From: Physcomitrium patens
Taxonomy: Eukaryota > Streptophyta > Bryopsida > Funariales > Funariaceae
Reading direction: 5' to 3'
Length of the DNA: 64,000 nt
Assembly: GCF_000002425.4 (NCBI RefSeq)
Contig: NC_037261.1
Span: forward strand, 914,659 to 978,658
The position numbers and the translations under genes were made by a program. This document shows positions 1 to 10,892 of this stretch, piece by piece. How positions within the stretch are numbered: position 1 is the first letter of the stretch; every line of letters begins with the position of its first letter. The notes beneath the pieces are model-generated. The model was not told the DNA's origin. It saw nothing but the letters and a program-made list of their open reading frames with translations, and made no database searches.

Positions 1-2525
1 AAAAACTGATCAAACTTGAAGAAGTTAAAATTTAAGGTGGTGATTTTTTTAGTATTATTAAAAGAAATTTCAGATTTAAAAAGAACCAACCTTTTTTTGG
101 TTATTATAAGTATTTTTTAATAATTAATAGATTCAATATTCTAATAATATTTTTAATATAAAATTATTATATTATTAGTTCTTTATATTAGAAATAAAAA
201 ATATTATAATTTTTTTTATAATAATATTATAAAATTATAGAATTAAATAGTTATTTTCTTCATTAGATAAAATTGTATTAAAAATTATAAAAAAAATAAA
301 ATAATATATGATATTTATGATATTAGTTACAAATAGTTATAAAATTAGTTTTTAAAATTTTATTCTTCTAATATTAGAAGCTATTAATTAATAAAGTACT
401 TATTATTGCCACCTTTTATTTCTAACTTGTAATAAGTTTTTATTTAAGATCCTTCCTAGGCACTTTAATTATGTCTTCTAATGCATCAAGAAATTTAACT
501 ATATTTCTTCTAAAAAAATTAATTTCATCATATAAAAAAATTTAATCTAATTTTTTATATTCATTTTTGTTTTATAAATTAACATATTAAAAATATATAT
601 TTTTTAAAATTTAAACTTAAAGTTATATATTGTGCATAAAATATATTTTCTAATCAACTTTATACAAGATCTTATAGTCATAGTAGACTTACAAAGTATC
701 AAATGTCTTTGAGGTTTAAACTATAGATTTTATCATCAATGCTTAAGTCTTTTTATTTACTATAAATGTCTATTTTTTTATAGATTTTTTATGTTTTAAA
801 TCAATTAATAATATTAATACTTAATTAGTAAATTAATTAATCTATTTATCTTTCATTTAGATTCTCTTAAAATTGCTTATTGTTAGATTATTATGAAAAG
901 ATCCAATGTGAGCTACAGTGCCCAATTTAATCTATGGAATATTCTACTTACCTATCATCTACATTCTAAACTTCAAAATCATTTTTTTATTAAAATATCT
1001 TCAAAACGTTCTAATCTCTTCAATATATTATTATAAGACTATAATAGTAATTTATCCTATGTAATAATATCTATGGTATTGATGTGTTAAAGGGATTTTT
1101 AAAATATACTATAATGATAGAATTTATTTTCTTATATACATCAATTCCTTAGTAATCTTGATAGTCTATGTTCTTCGGAATAATTGGCATATAGATCTTA
1201 TGAATATTAAAAAATAATAAATAAATAAAATAACCTATTGAATATAAAATTATTACAAATTTTTTGTATTCTTTTAATATTTATTTTGTAAATCTCACCT
1301 TAAAATAAGTTCAATATTTATTATCAAAAATTACTTTCTTTCAATTAATATGTTATTTTTTGGTATGCCACCTTGGCGATAGTAGGAAAAAAATAGCACT
1401 TCATCCAAAAAAAAATGGCAAGTGTAATCTAACTTGATAGATATATCATCTTTTGTCTTTATAGTATTCTTATATTTTGGCTTTTATTAGAAATATTGAG
1501 ATTTTTCTAAATGTTGTACTTCTTACAAAAAGATATTACGTTAGCAATAATAGCAAAGATTTATATGGATCTATTTATAGAGTTATATTTATAAATTAAA
1601 AAGTATTTTCAATCAACAAAGACAAGGGTGTAAATTTCATCTTATAACTAATTTGCTACATTCCATCAGTATATTTTTACATTACCTAGTGTTTTTAGAA
1701 TAAATCTTTATTTATAAAAATATTATCTCAACATACTTTTTTTCATCTTAGATGTTTTTTTAGATGAAATTGAAAACCATATTTATAGAAATGTAAACTA
1801 TTTGTCTAACATTCTTTGTTGGTGATGCCTACCTAATTTTTTATGAATTGGTGACTCAAGTTTTTTTGTTTGATTCCTCACTTCTCTCCTAGTATAGGTC
1901 CTTATATATAAGAAGAAGCAAAATGTGGCACCTATACTCAATTACATATATCGAACAAGAAAATACTATGGTAAGCAAGATACTTTGCATGCAATTTGCA
2001 TGCAATTCAAGTAGTCCACCTTTCTCTCTTTCAAAGATACTTGCCACCTTGGTCTACCGTTGCTTCTAAACTATTACATTTGTTGATAAAATATCAATTA
2101 GTGGTTGGGCCCAAATCTCACATGATTGCATGTAATGGTTGGAATTGCTCAATTTTGCTAAACAATTATCTAGCTCATACTTTGACCTTTCAACATCATC
2201 CATCCATTATCCATGTGTGTCCATAGATGTAGATGTTGGGTATTTGTCTTAGATTTTGTGAACAACTATTGGTAACCAATTGTTGGAAGTCCTGTGTAGG
2301 GTTGAGGATTTGTGGTTCAAACAAACAAAATTGCTTGTGCACAATCAGATAGGGTGAAGGGTCTATTAAAATGTATTGGTACAAGTAGTCATTTGAATTT
2401 TCTGTTCATCCAGCACCTGTTCTGCTATGGCCGGAATTGAAAAGGGTTGAGTCTGTGTAGAATTGAGGGGACGATCAGCAGGAGCACACCTAGCAAGCAC
2501 CAGTGACACTTGGCAAGTGGGAGAC

Positions 2526-2530
2526 AAAAA
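2526..2530 (-). terminator. Pol III terminator of tRNA-iMet, copy 1
   Basis: A run of five T on the minus strand begins 33 nt past the tRNA 3' end. Such runs stop RNA polymerase III. It is the first T run of four or more downstream of the gene. Confidence 0.6.
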
Positions 2531-2562
2531 GTATTCAGCTTCGGAAGCCTTGTTCTCTGTAT

Positions 2563-2634
2563 TATCAGAGCGAGGTTTCGATCCTCGGACCTGTGGGTTA
2601 TGGGCCCACCACGCTTCCGCTGCGCCACTCTGAT
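2563..2634 (-). tRNA. Initiator tRNA-Met (CAU), copy 1
   Basis: The minus strand of this 72-nt stretch folds as a complete initiator tRNA-Met. It starts ATCAGAGTGGCGCAGCGG and ends CTCTGATA, giving a paired acceptor stem. The anticodon CAT lies at 2600-2602 (complement), in the GGGCCCATAACCC loop context typical of plant initiators. The internal A box (GTGGCGCAGCGG) and B box (GGATCGAAACC) are present. The T stem reads CGAGG/CCTCG; from memory, angiosperm initiators have CCAGG/CCTGG, so this would be a compensated base-pair swap that keeps the stem. There is no intron, and CCA is not encoded, as usual for nuclear genes. It supplies the tRNA that starts cytosolic translation. It lies inside the long direct repeat, so a second identical gene occurs at 35846-35917. 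Confidence 0.95.
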
Positions 2635-2945
2635 GCAGACGTCAAGAGCAGTCCTCCAAAGCACCTTTATTACTTTGTGAATATAGATTCCCTGCGTCTT
2701 CCCCCGAAAAAGAACTTTATTCTGAGCAGCTGTGCTTGTAAAATTGTCCCAACCTTCCGACGCAAGGTGGAGGCATAGCTTGGAAGCATTCTCTGGTGGA
2801 CTGCCATATCAAGTCTCCAAGTTGCTCAAGCGTCATAAATACCATCAGAAATATGATTCCAAAATATACTAATCAGGGCAATGGTCCTCTAACACCATCA
2901 AGAATTGTAAATTGATAATAGGTGTTAATAAATACGGTCTAAATG

Positions 2946-2968
2946 ATATATATATATATATATATATG
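2946..2968. repeat. AT dinucleotide microsatellite
   Basis: Uninterrupted alternating AT run in the direct repeat; its twin lies at about 36229-36251. A second longer run follows at 3041-3070. Confidence 0.85.
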
Positions 2969-3038
2969 TACATATCTTATTTGAATTAACAAATCTAGTC
3001 AATTCCACTGTAAATGGACTTCACAATCGCTGGCTAGC

Positions 3039-3040
<2 letters not shown>

Positions 3041-3070
<30 letters not shown>
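3041..3070. repeat. AT dinucleotide microsatellite, 15 units
   Basis: Perfect (AT)15 tract in copy 1 of the long repeat. The twin tract at 36324-36353 has the same length. Such tracts mutate quickly, so equal length argues that the duplication is very young or artefactual. Confidence 0.88.
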
Positions 3071-3074
<4 letters not shown>

Positions 3075-3470
3075 TATGAACATTAATAACAATGCATGTT
3101 TATCTGCGCAGACCCGCAGGCTGTTTGATCCTATCTTGTATTAAAAAAAAAAATCGAGTTTTCAAAAAGACTTGCATGAATTAATTTGAAAGTACCATGG
3201 GACGATAATCCTTGAAGTTATAAGGGCAAAAAAATTGAATCCATTTGACGCTTTAAATTATGGAGATTCTGGTTCTCCATGAAAATGCTGTCCCAGACGC
3301 CCTTGTATCGAAAAATAAGCGAGAGGTTGCACAAAAGGGTAGAACCTCATTCAATCAACTTGATACCGGAGCCCCAACTCACGGCATGCTGTGGCAATAA
3401 CATTCGTAAAAATGTTGGGTATCCGATTCCATATTCATAAACATAGGACTAATTCAAGTGTATATTTCAC

Positions 3471-3647
3471 TTACTCAATATGGAATTGAGAAATGGTTGG
3501 CTGAGCTGGAGGACTGTCCCGCCGTTCCAAGTTGTGTACAACCTTGACATCCATTAATCTATGATTCTGTTTGGAACGTGTGACTTCCAGTTCACCCACC
3601 AATACATCGCCATTTCTTGTGTTGATGGGAGGATGCAACAGGAACAC
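3471..3647 (-). pseudogene. Orphan last exon, protein arginine methyltransferase-like, copy 1
   Basis: On the minus strand a splice acceptor (GCTGAACAG) is followed by an open frame of 58 codons ending in TAA at 3471-3473. The product starts VFLLHPPINTRNGDVLVGEL and includes RSKQNHRLMDV, then ends ISQFHIE. This resembles the C-terminal beta-barrel strand of class I arginine methyltransferases, where an exon ending in THW-x-Q is followed by V-x-L-x-x-P, a GD turn and an R-S-K-x-N-x-R-x-x-D-V strand. No methyltransferase core exon is seen upstream, toward 4173 or beyond, so this is an isolated gene fragment rather than a working gene. The TAA could also be read as part of a donor (GA/GTAAGT). 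Family assignment is from memory of the motif and is moderate. Confidence 0.45.
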
Positions 3648-4173
3648 CTGTTCAGCAACAACACAGCCAACATCAGATTTCAAGCTCATGAAATAGTTGA
3701 ACAAATATTCCTTCCCGAAAAACAACGTGCCGAGAAATAAATAAATATACATCTACAGAGAAGCTCAAAAGTGGTCGATGCACATGTAGTTTTTGGCGTT
3801 CAACATTGTGCTTCCTTCATCAATCTACTTAACCTTTTCTTTTGAGACTTGAGGGATTGTTGAATGGATCTGTGCGTTTTTGAGAAGTGATTAAAGTGAC
3901 CATCTTGCTTACCGCTTCAATGCTGTGCGGTGATGGCAACAAGTCGGAACACTCATTATGGTTCCAAATGTATATTGCGTCGAAACCCAGTGTGGCACTG
4001 TTGTTTTAGTACTAGGACCAGATTCAAATATCTTGGGTGACTTTCTCCAAAGAGTAGAAGTGCACACTTGCCATTTTTGAGGTTGTTCAATTATTTTAGC
4101 ATCCTTTAGGATGATGTGAATGTGCTTGGTACTATGATCTTTGGCTTAAGTAAGGAGGATTAAAGGTTATTCA

Positions 4174-4933
4174 AGCTTGCTTCTTAGAATGAAACAAAGA
4201 TAAAACAAATGCATTGATTAGAGACAATTGGTAAAGTTGGTCCTTGATGTCAAAATCTAGATTATTAAGGATATAATCTAGATGAAGTAATAAGTTAAAT
4301 TATAAGTCTTTAGAATGGGGAGTTAGTCTACCTAAAGTATTATTAGAAGCTAGAAGAGAGAGAGAAGTTAGAAGCCTTAGATAAAGTTTACGCAATTAAA
4401 TAATTCTTATACTATTTATTCAAAAATTATTATCTATAGTATTGATTATATAATACTAATATACTAGATTCACATATTCTAAGTATCTAAATAACTTATA
4501 TGCTTATTCTTTTTTTTTATAGATTTTTTCAAGGATAATTTATAAACTTAGAAGTAATTATAATTTTGTCAACATTTTATCTAGAATACACTTTGTAAAA
4601 CCATATTTATGCAATATAGATAATACTTTACTTAATTAGTTTTTTATTCTTTATAACCAAATTAAATGTATTCTATCTTGGAAAAGCTTTGTATAGAAAC
4701 ATTCTTATTTAATAAGCCATATTAAAAAATAAAATGTGTTGCTTTTTATATAATTTTCTTTTGAATTCAAATTTTTTTTGTTTTTTATATTTTAAAAGTT
4801 TATAAATCTAAAAAATATATTTTTGGCCCAAAAGAATACATCAATATTTTTATACTTTACATAAATAATAGAAGTGGTTATTACTTGTTAAAAATTATTT
4901 AATAAATGATTCGTATTATTAGATACTAAAAGA
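4174..4933. other. AT-rich spacer
   Basis: Unique sequence between the right end of repeat copy 1 and the left LTR of element A. I see no gene, only scattered short frames and a GA-rich patch near 4350-4370. Confidence 0.5.
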
Positions 4934-5443
4934 TATTAAGGACATGAATCTTGAAGAAAGAAATCCTCAATACATTCTTGTGTCACTCAAAAGAATTAGA
5001 AAGTTACTCAAAGATGATATAGTATTAAAGTAGAATGGAAATGACAAAGATAAGAAGACTAAAAAGTCTTAAAACAAGACTAAAGACTAGAAAGGTATTG
5101 ACATGAGTGAAGAAGGCTTCAAACATATATTTTTAACTAAGAGTTATGTGGAGATGTCTTATAGGACCTCCAAAACGTGTTGACTTTGCAAGACACGTAT
5201 CTTAACTTGCAAGGTATGTTTTTTATACGTGCACCACATAGTTAACTTGTTCTATAAGCTACTAATATATGATTAACTTGTTGACCAAGTTTCTAATCTA
5301 TCAATCAATTAAAAATATATATAAAGTCAAAGCAAAGTTTATGAAGCTTTTCTAAAAAATAATATGGAATTAATATATTTTTTTCTTACTTTTACTTAAT
5401 CACATAGATAAATATTAAGATAAATATGTATGTCCTTGATATT
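4934..5443 (-). repeat. Element A 3' LTR
   Basis: This stretch aligns along its length with about 16727-17215 and, inverted, with 30942-31466 and about 32555-33010. Its minus-strand start carries AAGGACATA and its end TATGTCCTT-like sequence, so the ends are near-inverted, as in LTRs. A purine tract (AAAAGAGGAGATA) lies just upstream on the minus strand at about 5443-5455, which fits the polypurine primer for plus-strand DNA synthesis. The terminal TG/CA dinucleotides are decayed. Confidence 0.72.
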
Positions 5444-5479
5444 ATCTCCTCTTTTAGAAATAAGTTTCACTAGGATCAT

Positions 5480-6900
5480 CATGTGTTAAAAAATTCAAAG
5501 ATGCGGCAAATTATATTTGCTATATACTTTGATCTTTGTTCTCTTTGAAGATGGTTGATAGATCCTCTTAACCATCAATTGTGTCTTATAAAAGAATAAA
5601 AAGTCCATCCTATTATTTGATTGTTGTCAAGGCCTTTGTAACTTCTTTCAAATAAAATATTTGGAATATTTTCAAATATTGTTCCTACCTTTAATGAAAT
5701 GACCAAACATTAGAAGTCTCTTCCAAAATCATGATACCAAATACACTATACCTTGCCATCTATTTGAAGAAGGACGTATTATTCTTAAAGATCTTCATCT
5801 TCATTATGTTAGCTTGAAGGTTGTGATAATGGTAATGTCTCATCTAATAAGTCAGCAAGTGATAGCTCTTGAATTAAATCTATTGTTTGTTAGTTTTTCA
5901 TCTTCTTTGTGTGATAAATATACAAAGGTACTAAACAAAAATAGAAGGTAGATTGCTATTTCTCTGAATTTTATATCTTTTATTATAAAGATTTTTTTAT
6001 TCTTGATCTAAGTTTTGATGGATGTTGTTGATAAAAAATCTCAACCTTCTTTGTTGTATTTAAAAGATTATTTGCTTACTTCCATGTACATTCACTAATA
6101 TCATATCCATGCCAATAAACAAGACATCATAACTTATTTTGGTGTCGCCTTGAATCTAAGACTTCTTTGACCTCAAACTCTTGATTATTATCAACTTCTA
6201 TAAGAAAAAATGGCATTTATCTTCTTTTCAAAATATTCACTATCTTATATGGCTTAAGAAGAGATACATGGAATTACAAGATGGATCTTCATAGACTCTA
6301 GTAGATGTGATTAATAAGTAATAAGATTGACTTATTCACAAATAGAAAAAGGTCCAATTCTGTAATAGTCCAACTTGTCACAAATATGAGTAGATTTAAT
6401 ATTATGACGAAGTAGTTATAACTTGTTCCTTACAATAAATTCTAGTTATTTTGTGCAATAGGCATCTACATTGATCTTTTATTATTCTTGAGCTTCTTTT
6501 AACTATGCCATCATTGTTGTATGTAGCTTTAAGAAATGATTTGTTAACTCTTCTACCATAGAATTATCAACTTTTAAAAAGTCAAAAGTATCAAGTTCTG
6601 AATGATAATCATAATTAGTAAAGAAAGGTGTTTGTTCACTAAAAGAATATATTGAATTATTGTACACAAATTTTATCAATGGAAAAAAAATTGTCTAATC
6701 ATCTTAATAATAATTGATGGTATACCTCAAATATTATTTCAAAATTTGATTCATTTGTTTTATTTGTTCATCAATTTGAGGATAAAAAGCCAAAGATAGC
6801 TTTATAATCACTTTTAATTTCTTGAAAAAGGTTCTCCAAAATCTTACTAAAAATTAAGTCTCTCCTATCACATATAATATCCTTGAGTAATCTATGAGAG
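5480..6900 (-). pseudogene. Element A integrase with chromodomain, degenerate
   Basis: On the minus strand the frame near 6790-6750 reads FYPQIDEQIKQMNQ, matching the integrase core block Y-H-P-Q-T-D-G-Q-T-E-x-x-N-Q. It continues with FVYNNSIYS and PFFTNYDYH, as in the usual E-F-x-Y-N-N-x-x-H-S block. The C-terminal part (KLDYYRIGPF) precedes a chromodomain at about 6184-6075, seen as EFEVKEVLDSR and YWHGYDISECTWK. Several stops and frame changes break the reading frame. The role in a live element would be strand transfer of cDNA into chromatin. The metal-binding N-terminal zinc module was not located. Confidence 0.75.
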
Positions 6901-8032
6901 TGATAGATGTTATAAAAAAAAAAAAAACTTAATTTTTTCTTCACTTATGATAGATTTTGTATATAATATAAAATATGACATCTTAACAAAATAATATATT
7001 ATTATAAACATAAAATTATACAAACTTAAATTTAAAAGATCAATTGTTGTAATGTAATACGACTTTATAATAAAACTAAAATAAAAATTAAATTTTTAAT
7101 TAATACCTATTATCTTGGTTCAATAATAATTCAAGGTATCTAAACATGATTTTTTAACAAAGCCTCTTAGGTTATTTTCTTATCTTAATAGTTAGTAGGT
7201 TGAAGGTTAGTTAGTAATTTTACCTTCTAAGCTGTAGAGACTCTTCTACTACCTTAAAAAGACCATAAATTGATAAAATCAGGTTAGAAGAGATAAATAA
7301 TTAATATAGCTGATACTAGGCTTAAGTAGAGGATAAAGTTGGACTAAAAAATCCTTAAGATAGCTTAGATTGATATATGGGGATCGATTGTTTGTGAGAT
7401 AAGGTTGAAATCAAATCTTTGGCTACTAAAACGACTACCTAGAGCAAAATAGGATTTCATTCGAAGATCAAAGATTAGAATTTGAGAGTTAGATTGGTGC
7501 TTACTCTAGAGACATAAGATTGATTTTGATAAGATTTGTTGTGATATAGAAATTGTTGTTGAAAGTCAGGGTTTGTATTAACGACTTGCGATATATACAA
7601 TGAAATTAAAGCTAACATTCTCGGCTAATTCATAAAATTGGTGTCACATCTATAATTAAAATTTTGACATTATTTGGTTAATTAGGTTTTCTAAGTATAT
7701 AAGAAATTTTGTAATAATTCAATGGTACAATTGAGAGATATCTGGATTTTGATACAAGAACATACCAAAAATTGGCAGTTTGGGGTTGGATAGAGTTTCT
7801 ATGATATCTAAAGATCTACTAGTTAGATCAAGATAAAATTTTGTATAGTGTTGGAAGACTTGAAGATCAAGCTATACATCAATTTTGAATTGAAGCTAAC
7901 TGTTGGAGAAGGAAAAATCACTATTGGAACTTCTACATTACCTTTCAATTTGGCAGTTAAGTGACATCAATGCAGTTTTTTGAGATTTTCTCACAATCTA
8001 TAAGTTGGATTAGACTGAAATTTCTTAAGCAT

Positions 8033-9812
8033 TGTCATATTGTACCATGACTCTACAATGAAAGATGATAATATGGATCTTATTATAGAAGATCCAAGTT
8101 AAAAGATAAAGTAAAAAATATGAATAAAAGATAAAAAGGTAGTAAAACTTTTAGTAATAATATTGCTTTTTTAGAAAAGTGACTTCTATTTACTTTGTAG
8201 GGCCATAAATAAGACAAATCAAAGTAGATTGGAAAAATAAATGATATAGGCATTTTTAGAAGGAAGTTAAGAATAAATTCTAGCAAAATTTACTTAGAAA
8301 AACTAGATATTGATACCAAGAGAGGATTGGTCATGAATCAGGGTCGAAATCAGATCCTTAGGCACAAAATCGAATCTAGACGATGACTTCAAGGTTCTTT
8401 CGTAAATTGAAGAGTAGAGTTTGATAGCAGACGAAATAAGGTTTCTATGAGCATTGGATTTGGATGATTTGGAGTTTTTATGACTTTATAAAAGCTTTAC
8501 AAAGTCAAAATTGTTTTTGGATGACTTGAGTTTTGTGTAATAAAATAGGATTGATGTTTCTAGTGTTTTCAAGCATTTTATAGCAGATCTACAAGTGAAA
8601 TTTTGTAGGTTAATGGTCATAGTTGTATTTAATATGTGTTGTAAATCTTAGCTTGATCTAACGATTATATTGAGGATTATTGAGGTTTAAATGAGTCAAG
8701 ATCTTAGACAGTAGAATTTTAGGTCCTGTGATGGTTTTTAAGATTTCTTGTAATCTACAAGTTGAATTGGAATGAAATTTATGTGAGAGGATATTAGACT
8801 TGTTTTTCTATGTGTATGAGAATTTTGAAATAAATCGAATGGTGAAAAAGAGAGATATTGGCTCTGGAAGATTGGCATCAAGGTTGGAAAAGGAGGCCGG
8901 CCAATACCCAAGCACGTTTTTGAAGTTATTGCCTATTTGGTAATTTCGATACTTTTCAAAAATTTTGTGTTTATTTTCATCTTAGTTTTTAAGAAAGATA
9001 AAAAATTTGAGTTAAGATCAATGGTTCATTCATTAATTATTGAGGATTAATTTTATTATAGAAATTACTAGGATTTGGTTAGGATTTGATTTAGGGTTAA
9101 GATTTGGTTAAGATTTGGTTTAGGATTTAGGATTTGGTTAGGATTTGGTTTAGGATTGGTTAGGATTTGATTTAGAATTAGGATTTGATTAGGGTTTGAT
9201 TTAAGATTAAATTTTTATTAAGATTTGATTTAGGGTTAGGATTTGATTAGGATTTGGTTTAGAATTTAGGATTAGGATTAAGATTTGGTTAAGATTTGAT
9301 TTGGGATTAGGATTTAAGATTTGATTAGGATTTGATTTAGAATTAGAATTTGATTTAAGATTTAGGATTTGGTTAGGATTTGATTTAAGATTTAAGATTT
9401 GGTTTAAGGTTTAAGGTTTGATTTAGGGTTTAAGATTTGGTTTAGGGTTTAAAGTTTGGTTAAGATTTGATTAGGATTTGATTTAGGATTTAGGGTTTTA
9501 TTTGAGTTTGTTTAGGATTTAAGATTTAGTTAGTTTTTGGCCTAAAGTTTGAATGAAGTAAGATTTCAATTAGGATTATATTAAGATTGAATTAAGATGT
9601 ATTTGAAATATGTTTGTAATCATTCTAATATTTCTTTTAGATTTCTTATTATTTCTTTGGAATTCTTTTGAGGTTTCTTTGAATTTGATTAAAGCTTGTT
9701 TAGCATTGTTAGTGTTCTATTAGAATTAGGATTTTGTTGTTGCAATTTCCATTCTACCTTCCACAGAAAGGTGCCCAGAGCATTCTCAAGCAAAACTTCA
9801 TATATTATGACA
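8033..9812 (+). mobile_element. Family X copy 2, nested in copy 1
   Basis: It begins TGTCATATTGTACCATGAC and ends ATTATGACA. The family termini TGTCATAT and ATATGACA are perfect 8-bp inverses, with TG...CA as in LTRs. It is about 1.78 kb long because of an expanded C-free minisatellite at 9069-9540. Other copies are 1.3-1.6 kb. It interrupts copy 1, which interrupts element A, so this is the third level of nesting. I could not identify a convincing target duplication. Confidence 0.65.
9069..9540. repeat. 472-nt C-free GAT-rich minisatellite
   Basis: The plus strand has no C at all from 9069 to 9540. The array is built from variants of GGATTTGGTTTA and GATTTAGGGTT, mixing 5- and 7-nt phrases. 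TTTAGGG, the plant telomere unit, appears five times but not in a regular tandem. A shorter inverse-complement version occurs in X copy 4 at about 13660-13860. It is an expanded internal repeat of family X. Confidence 0.85.
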
Positions 9813-10559
9813 ACGTGTAGATGACTTACATTGCCAATTTGCATGCAAATTTTACATCAATTGGTTGATTAGAAGTTACAACTTGTCAAAGCTCATTGAT
9901 AAGGGTTAGGATTTATAAGAAAAATCTAAATTGCTTAAATATGAAAGTAAGAAGATAATTGGAGTATATATATGATTGAGACTACTAAGAAGAATATTTT
10001 TTAGGACTTTTGAATTGAAATTCAGATTATATTCTTCTTGTATGGATGAAACCTATTAGGATTTCTTGGATACTTGTGAAACATAACTTCACCTTTCACA
10101 GCTAGATGTCTAGTGTATTTCCTAATAAAACAACATGTAATATGATACCATGATAAAATTCATAGAAATATAAGACCATGGTTGTTTCAAAATAGTTAAT
10201 GGTCAAAAATATCCATAAGATTAATGACAAGAAGTTTTGGATTTTGAATAAATATCTAATGATTTTACAAAGTCTTTAATTGCTTTTCACATTTGAAGCT
10301 ACTAAAAATATTTTAATATTAGTTTCAAAGTCTTATTGTATCTAAAATATTCAGCTATTGGAAAGTCATAACAAACTTAAAGAATATGTAATCATGCTTC
10401 TCTTTTTAAAATATATATTATCCCTCAAAATAGAGTAGATTATTTTTAAACTTGAACCTAGAAGTATCATGAGACTTAGAAGATTTATTCTTGATATTAT
10501 AAATAAAATAATCAAAGGATATATTTAATTAAATTTACTTTATATAGGATGAATTAATA

Positions 10560-10840
10560 GTTAATATTGATTTTATTACTTGAAGATGAAAATGCTTTGG
10601 CTTCAAAAAAATTGTTCTTTATTGATCAAAAGCTACATCTCTTTAGATGTAAGATAAGAATGTCTAAAAAGGGCTTATGACAAACCTTATAGTTTTCCGA
10701 ATTAATAAGTAATCTTAAAATCAAATCTTGATAAAGACATATTCCAACAAATTTAGCAACAATTCAAAATATATGCTAACATAAAATACTTAAGATTCTT
10801 ATGATTTTTATATACAATGTCATGTTGTGTTTTAGCTACT
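10560..10840 (-). pseudogene. Element A RNase H, distal part
   Basis: The minus strand reads YKNHKNLKYFMLAYILNCC near 10830-10770, matching the RNase H block Y-T-D-H-K-N-L-x-Y-F of Ty3/gypsy. The proximal half is at 12460-12560; the two are separated by X copy 3. Stops interrupt the frame, and the Asp of the DHK block is replaced by Asn. In live elements the domain removes the RNA template. Confidence 0.65.
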
Positions 10841-10841
10841 A

Positions 10842-10856
10842 TGTAAAAATAATGCT

Positions 10857-10892
<36 letters not shown>

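Larger units (their letters stand above)
1..4173. repeat. Long direct repeat, copy 1 (clipped by window start)
   Basis: This block recurs at 33284-37456 with a constant offset of 33283 at every anchor I compared (positions 15, 901, 1996, 2600, 3471 and 4173). The only difference found is one extra A near position 12. The left 2.3 kb is very AT-rich. The right 1.8 kb is mixed-composition and holds an initiator tRNA-Met gene, an orphan coding exon and two AT microsatellites. Homology stops at 4173, after which the copies continue into unrelated sequence. The left end is cut by the window, so the repeat may be longer. No primer binding site follows it and no target duplication flanks it, so LTRs are unlikely. 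A recent segmental duplication or an assembly duplication fits better. Confidence 0.93.
7048..10147 (+). mobile_element. Family X copy 1, solo-LTR-like, split by copy 2
   Basis: The start TGTAATGTAATACGAC aligns with the X copy 2 start, and the end (AATATGATA) aligns with the family end ATATGACA. The body before 8032 matches 8160-8790 of copy 2, and the part after 9813 matches the next section, so copy 2 is inserted inside copy 1. Without the insertion the length is about 1.3 kb. No coding frame is seen. The family looks like solo LTRs of an unrecognised element. It sits inside element A between RNase H and integrase. Confidence 0.6.

Noticed and set aside
1996-2226. 76-codon frame in the repeat (also at 35279)
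   Set aside because: Conserved only because the whole repeat is duplicated; no motif or splice context.
9069-9540. True interstitial telomere array
   Set aside because: Only five TTTAGGG units occur and never in a regular tandem; the array is better explained as a family X minisatellite.
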